NCBI RefSeq assembly: GCF_003261055.1
Contig: NZ_CP030073.1
Coordinates: 6,448,001 to 6,512,000, forward strand
Length of the DNA stretch: 64,000 nt
Direction: 5' to 3'
From: Streptomyces cadmiisoli
GTDB taxonomy: Bacteria; Actinomycetota; Actinomycetes; Streptomycetales; Streptomycetaceae
Part shown: positions 1 to 6,577 of the stretch, one piece after another
How positions within the stretch are numbered: position 1 is the stretch's first letter
How the letters are laid out: every line of letters begins with the position of its first letter
Notes under the pieces: generated by a model
Seen by the model: the letters and a program-made list of their open reading frames with translations, nothing else
Told to the model about the DNA's origin: nothing
The model's database searches: none
Translations under genes and position numbers: made by a program

Positions 1-359
1 GCGAGGCGGTCGACGGTGCCGTTGGCGCCGGGGACGACCACGATCGCGTTGCCGCCGCCGTCGTCCACCACGATGTGCGCGGTGCCGGAGGGGCCGGCGA
101 CGGTGCGCAGCCGGCCGGTGTCGACGCCGGAGTCCTGGAGGGCGGAGCGCAGCTTGGTGCCGAAGGCGTCGTCACCGACCGCGCCGATCATCGAGACGGT
201 CGCGCCGGCCCGGGCGGCGGCGATCGCCTGGTTGGCGCCCTTGCCGCCGGGGACCGTGCGGAACTCCCGTCCGGTCACCGTCTCTCCGCGCCGCGGGGCC
301 TGTTCGACGTAGGCGACGAGGTCCATGTTCGTGCTGCCGAGCACGGCGATGTGGGTCAT
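1..359 (-). CDS. rbsK: Ribokinase (PfkB family), N-terminal part, cut by window edge
   Basis: Ribokinase phosphorylates ribose to ribose 5-phosphate in the cytoplasm. The 119 visible residues start MTHIAVLGSTNMDLVAYV, the usual ribokinase opening. They continue with the sugar-binding signature GGKGANQAIAAARAG (about residues 39-53) and a VGDDAFG motif near residue 61. The catalytic GAGD motif lies beyond the window edge and cannot be checked. The ATG (357-359) overlaps the TGA stop (356-358) of the upstream ADP-ribosylglycohydrolase gene, so the two are translationally coupled. That context suggests it salvages ribose released by the glycohydrolases (inference). Confidence in the family is high; exact substrate specificity is not proven. 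Confidence 0.92.
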   Translation of the reverse strand, partial: MTHIAVLGSTNMDLVAYVEQAPRRGETVTGREFRTVPGGKGANQAIAAARAGATVSMIGAVGDDAFGTKLRSALQDSGVDTGRLRTVAGPSGTAHIVVDDGGGNAIVVVPGANGTVDRL

Positions 360-1720
360 GGGCGGCCGGCCTCCAGGTGGGTGAGGTGGGCCAGGGCGTC
401 GAAGCCGGTGCCGTCGAAGTCTCCGACGGAGGTGGCCAGGCGGTTCTTCAGCGGGGCGGTCCAGCGCTCGGGCAGAGCGGTGGGTGAGCCGGCCAGCAGG
501 GCGGCGACGCCGCCGGCGGTGGCGCCGTTGGAGTCGGTGTCCCAGCCGCCGGACACCGCACGGCAGACGGAGCCGGTGAAGTCGCCGTCCGCGTGGGTGA
601 GTGCGGCGGCGATCAGAGCGGTGTTGGGGACGGCGTGCACCCAGTGCAGTGCGCGGTGGCGGGTGTGGAGTTCGTCCACGACCGTGTCGAAGTCCTCGTG
701 GGACCGGGCCAGTCGGACGGCGTCCCGGACGGCCAGGGCCAGGCGTGAGCGCGGCGGGACGACGGTGAGGCCGGTGCGCAGGCAGGCGTGGACGTCGGCG
801 GTGCCGCCGGCCGCGGTCGCGATGACCGCGGCGGTGAACATCGCCGCGTAGACGCCGTTCGCGGTGTGGGTGAGGGCGGCGTCGCGGTGGGCCTGTCCGG
901 CGGCGGAGGCGGGGTCGCCCGGGTTGGTCCAGCCGTGGACGTCGGCGCGGATCAGCGCGCCGATCCATTCGCGGAAGGGGTTGCGGTGGCGGGCGGTGTG
1001 CGGGGGTTCGATGCCGCAGAGGAGGTTGCGGTACGCGACGCGTTCGGCGGTGAAGGTGCGGCCGGCGGGGAGTTCGGCCAGCCACAGGCCCGCCACGTCG
1101 GCGGTGGTGAAGGCCCTGCCGCGGCGCTGCAGCAGCAGGAGGTTGAGCAGGGGGTAGTTGAGGTCGTCGTCCTCGGGCATGCCGTCGATGTTCTCGGCGA
1201 GGGAGGTGGGGGCCGAGCGGCGGTTCCAGGGGTGGGCTTCGAGCAGGGACGGGGGGACTCCGCGTGCGGTGAAGTAGGTGTGGAGGGGCCAGTTGCCGGC
1301 CGACCGGGCGAGTCGGCGGATGGCGTCCAGCGGGAGCTTCTCGACGGGTTTGCCCAGCAGGCAGCCGACGGCCCGGCCCAGCCAGGCGGCGTGCAGCCGG
1401 GACTCCTGGCGGGCCGGGGGGCGGGGTGCCGTGGCGGCGGGCCAGTCCGGGCACAGCGCCCTGATCCGCTCCAGGCAGGTCGGTTCGTGCTCCGCCGACC
1501 GGCTCGGCAGGTCGGCCAGTTCGTCCAGCAGGTCCTCGGCCAGCTGCCGCAGGTAGCGGGTGGCGGGTCCGGCGGACGCGCCCGCCCGCTCCGGTGCCTC
1601 CCGGCCGCCCGCGGCCCGCCACCGTCTCGCGATCGCCGTGGGCTCCCGGCCGTCCTCGTGGGCCTGGCGGATCTCGTGGCCGATCAGGTCCTCCGGCTGG
1701 ACCCAGGTCAGTCGGAGCAT
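356..1720 (-). CDS. ADP-ribosylglycohydrolase family protein (fourth gene of the run)
   Basis: A 454-residue DraG/ADP-ribosylglycohydrolase-fold protein. Family members use two Mg ions to cleave ADP-ribose from amino acids or related N-/O-glycosides. The glycohydrolase domain starts near residue 112 (AAWLGRAVGCLLGKPVEKLP). The first metal motif is EDDD at 183-186 and the C-terminal one is GGWDTDSNGAT, with DTDS at 394-397, so the metal site looks complete. About 110 N-terminal residues precede the domain and show no recognisable fold. The ATG at 1720 lies 13 bases inside the end of the upstream paralogue, and its stop overlaps the ribokinase ATG. The frame stays open further upstream because of high GC, but that part is antisense-like and is discarded. 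Substrate unknown. Confidence 0.88.
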   Translation of the reverse strand: MLRLTWVQPEDLIGHEIRQAHEDGREPTAIARRWRAAGGREAPERAGASAGPATRYLRQLAEDLLDELADLPSRSAEHEPTCLERIRALCPDWPAATAPRPPARQESRLHAAWLGRAVGCLLGKPVEKLPLDAIRRLARSAGNWPLHTYFTARGVPPSLLEAHPWNRRSAPTSLAENIDGMPEDDDLNYPLLNLLLLQRRGRAFTTADVAGLWLAELPAGRTFTAERVAYRNLLCGIEPPHTARHRNPFREWIGALIRADVHGWTNPGDPASAAGQAHRDAALTHTANGVYAAMFTAAVIATAAGGTADVHACLRTGLTVVPPRSRLALAVRDAVRLARSHEDFDTVVDELHTRHRALHWVHAVPNTALIAAALTHADGDFTGSVCRAVSGGWDTDSNGATAGGVAALLAGSPTALPERWTAPLKNRLATSVGDFDGTGFDALAHLTHLEAGRP

Positions 1721-2883
1721 CCGGTGCCTCCCAGCGCGGCGAACAACCGCTCGTGGGTGCGGCGCCGGTCCTGATCCCGCCGGAAGATCTCCCCGGTGAC
1801 CGCGGTGAGGGTGTCGGCGGGCTCGTGCAGATCGAGCCGGCTCGCCTCCGCCACGGTCTTCGACCACTCCGCCGGGACCGGTGAGCCCAGGGCGCCGGCC
1901 AGGGCGCCCGCCATCGTGGCGATGGAGTCGCAGTCGCGGCCGTAGTTGACCGAGCCCAGCACCGCGTGCCGGTAGTCGCCGCGGGCCACGACCACCATGC
2001 CCAGGGCGATGGGGAGTTCCTCGATGGAGTGGAGGCGGGAGGGGCGGCGGGCGCCCAGCGACGGCGCCCGGTAGTCGGGGCCCACCGTGTCGTAGGGGGC
2101 GACCGCTTCCCGCAGCGGCGTCAGGGCCGACTCGAAGTCCGTGTACCCGCGCGCGACGTCGCAGACCCGCTCGATCGCGGCCCGCGTGCCGTCCTTCGCC
2201 AGCTCCAGGGCGGCGGCCACCACCGAGTCCGGTGTCGCCCCGGGCGTGCACGCCGCCGCCACCGCCGCCGCGAAGACGCCCGCCGCCTCGCGGCCGTACG
2301 ACGACTGGTGGGCGCCCGCGATGTCGAGCGCCTCGGTGTACGCGCCCGCCGGGTTGGCCGCGTTCACCAGTCCGACCGGGGCCGTGTACATGGCGGCACC
2401 GCAGTTGACGATGTTGCCGACGCCGGCCTCGCGTGGATCGACGTGGCCGTAGTGGAGCCGGGCCACCAGCCATTTCTCCGCCAGGAAGATCCGCTGGAGG
2501 GGCAGTGCCTCCGCCTCCAGTTCGGGGATCCAGCGCGGGGTCGTCATCAGGTCGGGGACCAGGTGGTCGGCGATCGCGTAGGCGTCGAGGTGGTCGCGGA
2601 CCCGGGCGTAGACCCGGACCAGCGCGTGCGTCATCAAGGTGTCGTCGGTGACGTGGCCGTCGCCCTTGTGGTACGGCGCGATGGGACGGGCGGTCCGCCA
2701 GTCGTCGCCGTTCCAGGGACCGACGACGCCGTGGACGCGGCCGCCGTGGCGTTCGACGATCCGGTCGGGGGAATAGCCCTCGACCGGCCCGCCGAGGGCG
2801 TCGCCGACGGCCGCGCCGACCAGGGCGCCGGTGATCCGTTCATGCAGGGTGGCTGCCGCTTTTTGTTGTCCCATGGGCGTCAT
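1708..2883 (-). CDS. ADP-ribosylglycohydrolase family protein (third gene of the run)
   Basis: A 391-residue protein of the DraG/ADP-ribosylglycohydrolase family. The opening GALVGAAVGDALGGPVEGY (about 19-37) is the canonical first helix. VTDDTLM (TDDT at 79-82) and NYGRDCDSIATMAGAL (DCDS at 317-320) supply both metal-binding motifs, so it is probably catalytically competent. Starts at 2895, 2883 and 2874 are all in frame. The one at 2895 makes an ATGA overlap with the previous stop but has AGGAGG directly against it. The ATG at 2883 sits 12 bases from that AGGAGG and is preferred here. Among the four paralogues this one keeps the clearest catalytic motifs. Its substrate cannot be read from the sequence. 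Confidence 0.87.
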   Translation of the reverse strand: MTPMGQQKAAATLHERITGALVGAAVGDALGGPVEGYSPDRIVERHGGRVHGVVGPWNGDDWRTARPIAPYHKGDGHVTDDTLMTHALVRVYARVRDHLDAYAIADHLVPDLMTTPRWIPELEAEALPLQRIFLAEKWLVARLHYGHVDPREAGVGNIVNCGAAMYTAPVGLVNAANPAGAYTEALDIAGAHQSSYGREAAGVFAAAVAAACTPGATPDSVVAAALELAKDGTRAAIERVCDVARGYTDFESALTPLREAVAPYDTVGPDYRAPSLGARRPSRLHSIEELPIALGMVVVARGDYRHAVLGSVNYGRDCDSIATMAGALAGALGSPVPAEWSKTVAEASRLDLHEPADTLTAVTGEIFRRDQDRRRTHERLFAALGGTGCSD

Positions 2884-2891
2884 GCCCCGAA

Positions 2892-4007
2892 TCATCCTCC
2901 TGGTGGGGCCGGTTGCGCGGCTTCCAGGAGTCCGGCGAGTTCCACCAGGTCGGTGCCGGTGAGGCGGGGCAGGACGCACCCGGACAGGGTGCGGCAGGTG
3001 TCGCGCCAGGCGGCCGGGATCGCCGCGCCGCCGCCGAGCGCGCCGGTCAGGGCGCCCGCGAGCGCGGGCGCCGAGTCCGCGACCCGGGACAGACAGGCCG
3101 CGGCGGGCACCGCCTCGCCGATCCGGCCGTTCGAGGCGAGCGTGAGGGCGAGGGCGACCGGGACCGTCTCGGCGGCGGCGATGCCGTAGCTGTAGACGTG
3201 GTCGACGATCTGGTGCTCCAGCAGGGGGACCAGGGCGAACGCGCTGTCGGTGTCGGACGCCAGCCGCAGCGCGTGCCGTGTGTTGCGGCCGATCTCCGTG
3301 TTCTCGGGCAGCTCGGCGAGCGCGGCCGTCACACACGCGCCCGGCTCGGCGCCGGCCAGCGCGAGCGCCACCGCGGCGGCCGTCGCGCGGGCGCCGTGCA
3401 CTCCGTCGCCGTCCTGCGTGTAGCGGGCGTCGAACTCGGCGAGGGAGGCGGCGAGGGCGGGGTCGCCGCGGTGCGCGACGGCCAGGACGGCGGCCCGGAC
3501 GCAGGCCGCGTCGTCGAAGTAGTGCGGGTTGTCGTGGCCGGTGGCGGGCGGGCGCAGGCCGGCGGCGAGGTTGCCGAGTCCGGCCCGGACCGAGATACGG
3601 GCGCGCAGCGGCAGTACGGCGGACTCCACCTCGGGCGCGCGTTCGGCCGCGGCGGCCACTTCGCTGGCGACGGCGCTCCAGGTCAGGTCGATGGCGGCGC
3701 GTATGCGGCGTTCCCTGCTGAGATCGCCGAGCGTGCTGTCGTCACCGGCCCGCAGCACCGCCTCGGCGGCGAAGACGGCCCACTCGGCGTCGTCGGAGGG
3801 GCCGAGGCGCAGGGGTTCCGGGGGCTGGTTGAGGGCGATCGGCACCGGCAGGGTGGTGGTCGCGTTGTGCTCGGCGAAGGTGTCCAGTTCGCGGGTCAGG
3901 CGCCGGGTCCACTCGGGCATCCGGGCCGCCCGGTGCCGGGCGGCCGGCCAGCCGGCGGCGTCGCCCGCGGCCAGCCCCAGCAGCAGGCCCTCGATCCGGC
4001 CGCTCAC
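2892..4007 (-). CDS. ADP-ribosylglycohydrolase family protein with degraded metal site (second gene of the run)
   Basis: A 371-residue paralogue, starting GTG (VSGRIEGLLLGLAAGDAAGW). The GTG overlaps the upstream TGA as GTGA. The N-terminal aspartate motif survives as SDDAEW (71-76). The C-terminal motif, DADT or DCDS in two of its neighbours, reads SRVADSAPALAGAL here (ADS at 310-312), so the first of the two acidic ligands is replaced. Known glycohydrolases need these aspartates for the binuclear Mg site. I therefore infer a weakened, altered or non-catalytic protein, perhaps a binding partner for the intact paralogues. Family membership is clear from the overall pattern of helices and Ala-rich repeats. 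Confidence 0.82.
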   Translation of the reverse strand: MSGRIEGLLLGLAAGDAAGWPAARHRAARMPEWTRRLTRELDTFAEHNATTTLPVPIALNQPPEPLRLGPSDDAEWAVFAAEAVLRAGDDSTLGDLSRERRIRAAIDLTWSAVASEVAAAAERAPEVESAVLPLRARISVRAGLGNLAAGLRPPATGHDNPHYFDDAACVRAAVLAVAHRGDPALAASLAEFDARYTQDGDGVHGARATAAAVALALAGAEPGACVTAALAELPENTEIGRNTRHALRLASDTDSAFALVPLLEHQIVDHVYSYGIAAAETVPVALALTLASNGRIGEAVPAAACLSRVADSAPALAGALTGALGGGAAIPAAWRDTCRTLSGCVLPRLTGTDLVELAGLLEAAQPAPPGG

Positions 4008-5152
4008 GCCTGCACCTCGTCCTCGGGGGCGGTGAGGACGTAGGCCGCCGGGTCGGCGGGCGGGCGGGCGTCGCCGCGCGGGAGATCGGCGGGTACGGGT
4101 TCGAGGCGCGCCGCGGGGCCGCCGTGCGGTGCCCGGTCGCCGTCGCGCACCGGGTCCTCCCGAGCGGTCAGCAGATCGGCGACCTCCAGCACGTGGTGCC
4201 CCGCCATCGCGGGCAGGCAGCTGCCCCGGGCCGGTCCGACGGCCGCCGCCCACTCGGCCGGGATGGCGCCCACGCCCCGTGTCGCACCGGCCAGCGCGCC
4301 GGCGACCGCGGCCGTGGTGTCGGCGTCGCGGCCCATGTTGACGGCGGTGAGGACGGCGGCCCGGAAGTCGCCGTCGGCGGCCGCGTACGCGCCGAACGCC
4401 AGGGCGACCGCCTCGGGCGCCAGGTCCGTCCAGGGGTAGCCGCCGATGACCACCGCGGAGCGCACCGCGCGTTCGCCCCGGTGGGCGACGGCGACGGCCC
4501 TGCGCAGCGAGCGGGCGGTCCAGGAGTCGTCCGGGACGACCGCCAGCGCCGAGGCGACGACCGCCACGGTCGGGGCTCCCGCCATGGCCGCGGCGACTCC
4601 GGCCGCGACCGCCTGGCCGCCGTAGATGCCCTCCCCTTCGTGGCTGACCGCCCCGTCGACCGCGACCAGCCGGGCCGCCTCGGTGGGGCGGCCCGCCGCG
4701 AACACGCCGAACGGCGCCGCGCGCATGGCGAGCCCGTCGCTCCAGGCGTGGCGGTGCTGTGCGGAGATGGGCGCGGCCAGGCCGCGGCGCAGGTTCTCCA
4801 GGGTGCCGCGTTCGCTGAATCCGGCGCCGCGGAAGGGGCCCTCGGCGCGGTCGGCGATCAGGGCGTGCCAGGCGGCCTCGACATGCGCGGCGGTGAGGGC
4901 GCTGCCGTGCCGGGCCAGCAGCAGACCGGAGAAGATCGCGTACTCGGTGTCGTCCGTGCCCGCGGGGTCGTCGACCACGAATCCGGTGATACGGCCCCAG
5001 CGGGCCCGGATCTCGGAGGGTTTCAGGTTCTCGGCGGGTGCCCCGAGGGCGTCGCCGACGGCCAGGCCGAGCAGGGCGCCGCGGGCACGCTCGCGCAGGT
5101 CCGGGGCGTCTTCGGGGGCCGGGACCGAGGGAACGCAGGCGACCGATGTCAT
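4004..5152 (-). CDS. ADP-ribosylglycohydrolase family protein (first gene of the operon)
   Basis: A 382-residue member of the family and the first gene of the minus-strand operon that runs to the ribokinase. ATG at 5152 is preceded by GAGGAGACC, a good ribosome binding site. GALLGLAVGDALGAPAEN starts at about residue 25, TDDTE is at 66-70 and NMGRDADTTA has DADT at 276-279, so all metal ligands are present. A Pro/Arg/Asp-rich tail of about 60 residues follows the domain. The stop overlaps the next GTG. The reaction is probably hydrolysis of an ADP-ribosyl or related N-glycosidic bond. Linkage to ribokinase argues for a catabolic route ending in ribose 5-phosphate (inference). Confidence 0.88.
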   Translation of the reverse strand: MTSVACVPSVPAPEDAPDLRERARGALLGLAVGDALGAPAENLKPSEIRARWGRITGFVVDDPAGTDDTEYAIFSGLLLARHGSALTAAHVEAAWHALIADRAEGPFRGAGFSERGTLENLRRGLAAPISAQHRHAWSDGLAMRAAPFGVFAAGRPTEAARLVAVDGAVSHEGEGIYGGQAVAAGVAAAMAGAPTVAVVASALAVVPDDSWTARSLRRAVAVAHRGERAVRSAVVIGGYPWTDLAPEAVALAFGAYAAADGDFRAAVLTAVNMGRDADTTAAVAGALAGATRGVGAIPAEWAAAVGPARGSCLPAMAGHHVLEVADLLTAREDPVRDGDRAPHGGPAARLEPVPADLPRGDARPPADPAAYVLTAPEDEVQA

Positions 5153-5296
5153 CGAGGTCTCCTCTCGGGGTTCTCCCTCAGGGCGCCCGCGGGCCTCGGC
5201 GGAGGCACCTCTCAGGGCGCGGAACCCTCAGCGGAACTGTCCCCGGTGCGGTCGGCCGCACAGCCTCAGGTGCCTCAGCATCACCCGGACGACATT

Positions 5297-5322
5297 TGAG
5301 CATGATCGCCAACGGATGAGCA
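5297..5322. promoter_or_regulatory. Direct repeat TGAGCA-N14-TGAGCA, candidate operator
   Basis: Two identical TGAGCA hexamers start at 5297 and 5317, 20 bp apart and so on about the same face of the helix. They lie in the divergent region between the ADP-ribosylglycohydrolase operon (start 5152, minus) and the VIT1-type gene (start 5444, plus). They sit about 145 bp upstream of the former and are the most AT-rich part of the gap. A DeoR- or LacI-type regulator of a ribose/nucleoside operon would be a natural guess, but no regulator gene is in the window. Confidence 0.35.
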
Positions 5323-5337
5323 AAAAAGGGTAAAGCC

Positions 5338-5356
5338 GCAGGTTAGCCCAGCCTTT
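5338..5356. promoter_or_regulatory. Iron-box-like site (DmdR/DtxR/IdeR type)
   Basis: The 19 bp GCAGGTTAGCCCAGCCTTT match the actinobacterial iron-box consensus TTAGGTTAGGCTAACCTAA at 12 positions, including the whole left core AGGTTAG and the right CCT. It lies 88 bp upstream of the VIT1/CCC1-type metal transporter start, a sensible target for an iron-dependent regulator. The right half-site is weaker than the left. Call made by eye. Confidence 0.45.
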
Positions 5357-5443
5357 CCTTGCTGGCGTCATGGAAATGCGAGGCATAGCCTGGGTGTTGT
5401 CGAAGAGTAGAACACGTCCAAATTGACTACCTGGGGGACCGGT

Positions 5444-6175
5444 ATGGCCATCATCGAGACCGAGGCGACGCTGCACGAGGCGCACCGCGACAACCACACG
5501 CACCGTGACGTCAACGGCGGCTGGCTGCGCCCCGCCGTCTTCGGGGCGATGGACGGCCTGGTCTCCAACCTCGCGCTGATGAGCGGCGTCGCCGGCGGAG
5601 CGGCCGGCCAGCAGACCGTCGTCCTGGCCGGTCTCGCCGGACTCGCCGCAGGCGCCTTCTCGATGGCCGCCGGTGAATACACCTCCGTGGCCTCGCAGCG
5701 CGAGCTCGTCGAGGCCGAACTGGACGTCGAGCGCCGCGAGCTGCGCAAGCACCCGAAGGACGAGGAGGCCGAGCTCGCCCGGCTCTACGAGACGCGGGGC
5801 GTGGAGCCGGCCCTGGCCCGGGAGGTCGCCCGACAGCTCTCGAAGGACCCCGAGCAGGCCCTGGAGATACACGCCCGCGAGGAGCTGGGCATCGACCCCG
5901 GCGACCTGCCGTCGCCGCTGGTGGCCGCGGTGTCGTCGTTCGGGTCGTTCGCGCTGGGCGCCCTGCTGCCCGTGCTTCCCTATCTGCTGGGCGCGACCGT
6001 GCTGTGGCCCGCCGTGCTGCTGGCGCTGCTCGGCCTCTTCGGCTGCGGTGCCGTGGTGGCCAGGGTGACGGCCCGGAGCTGGTGGTACAGCGGTCTGCGG
6101 CAACTCGCGCTGGGCGGCGCGGCGGCCGGTGTGACGTACGCCCTGGGCAGCTTCTTCGGGACGGCCGTAGGATAG
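5444..6175 (+). CDS. VIT1/CCC1 family iron/manganese transporter
   Basis: A 243-residue membrane protein of the VIT1/CCC1 family, which moves Fe2+ or Mn2+ out of the cytosol. Visible hallmarks are GWLRPAVFGAMDGLVSNLAL (about 26-45) in the first membrane helix and the AGAFSMAAGEYTSVASQREL segment (about 72-91). A charged cytoplasmic metal-binding stretch of Glu-rich helices follows (about 90-150), then three C-terminal hydrophobic helices (about 165-240). ATG at 5444 follows CTGGGGGACCGGT, a good binding site. An earlier in-frame TTG at 5423 is possible but lacks one. The upstream iron-box-like site suggests iron-responsive expression. Transport direction and metal are inferred from the family. 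Confidence 0.9.
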   Translation: MAIIETEATLHEAHRDNHTHRDVNGGWLRPAVFGAMDGLVSNLALMSGVAGGAAGQQTVVLAGLAGLAAGAFSMAAGEYTSVASQRELVEAELDVERRELRKHPKDEEAELARLYETRGVEPALAREVARQLSKDPEQALEIHAREELGIDPGDLPSPLVAAVSSFGSFALGALLPVLPYLLGATVLWPAVLLALLGLFGCGAVVARVTARSWWYSGLRQLALGGAAAGVTYALGSFFGTAVG

Positions 6176-6185
6176 TTGACCCGGG

Positions 6186-6209
6186 ACTTATGCGATGGGC
6201 CGCATAAGT
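6186..6209. terminator. Inverted repeat after the VIT1-type gene, likely terminator
   Basis: ACTTATGCG (6186-6194) and CGCATAAGT (6201-6209) are perfectly complementary around a 6-base loop, starting 11 bases after the stop codon. There is no T tract, as is common in Streptomyces. An operator role is the alternative. Confidence 0.5.
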
Positions 6210-6409
6210 AGCCGTTACCCGCTGGTTTCGAACGCTTGACGGCGGGGCATGAGCCGTAAGCGCTGTGGGCAATGAGGCCTGCCGTGCTGCCGCGGGGCGA
6301 CGATGCCGCCGCTCCCTCCCCCGGTCCGCCGGACAAGGATCTGTCCGCTTCGGTCCCCATACCTCCCCGCCTTTGGTGCGGTGTTCGCCGCTACCCTCGG
6401 CGTCCGCAT

Positions 6410-6429
6410 ACTGGAACGGAGTATCCAGT
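6410..6429. promoter_or_regulatory. Palindrome ACTGGA-N8-TCCAGT upstream of gltB
   Basis: A perfect 6-bp inverted repeat with an 8-base spacer. It is interleaved with a second one, ATACT (6408-6412) and AGTAT (6420-6424). The pattern also reads as a direct repeat of a TACTGGA-like unit. It lies about 150 bp before the gltB start. Candidate operator; binding factor unknown. Confidence 0.35.
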
Positions 6430-6450
6430 TCCCGAGAGCCGCCCCATCAT

Positions 6451-6466
6451 GTAACCTGCACGAAAT
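6451..6466 (+). promoter_or_regulatory. GlnR-box-like element upstream of gltB
   Basis: GTAACCTGCACGAAAT fits the actinobacterial GlnR a-n6-b box (gTnAc-n6-GaAAc) at all but the last base. It lies 112 bp upstream of the preferred gltB start. Only one a-b pair is seen, whereas strong GlnR sites often have two. Nitrogen control of glutamate synthase would be biologically sensible. Confidence 0.4.
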
Positions 6467-6577
6467 TTTGATCTGATCGCAGATCCAGCAGAGGGCCAAC
6501 GTCGTCCCTCGGCACCTTCCCCCAGAGCTCAGCGGCCTGGGAGGACCCACCGCCACATGACGACGACGGGAGAGCCG

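Larger units (their letters stand above)
6176..6577. other. gltB upstream region, about 400 bp without a gene
   Basis: No convincing coding sequence. It holds a perfect 9-bp inverted repeat just after the VIT1 stop (6186-6209), a pair of overlapping palindromes (6407-6430) and a GlnR-box-like element (6451-6466). The segment 6440-6480 is markedly AT-richer than its surroundings and probably contains the gltB promoter. Confidence 0.6.

Noticed and set aside
1720..2473. Possible 705-residue fusion of two glycohydrolases
   Set aside because: The extra N-terminal part is out of frame with the true upstream paralogue and reads as Gly/Arg-rich nonsense; the genes simply overlap by 13 bases.
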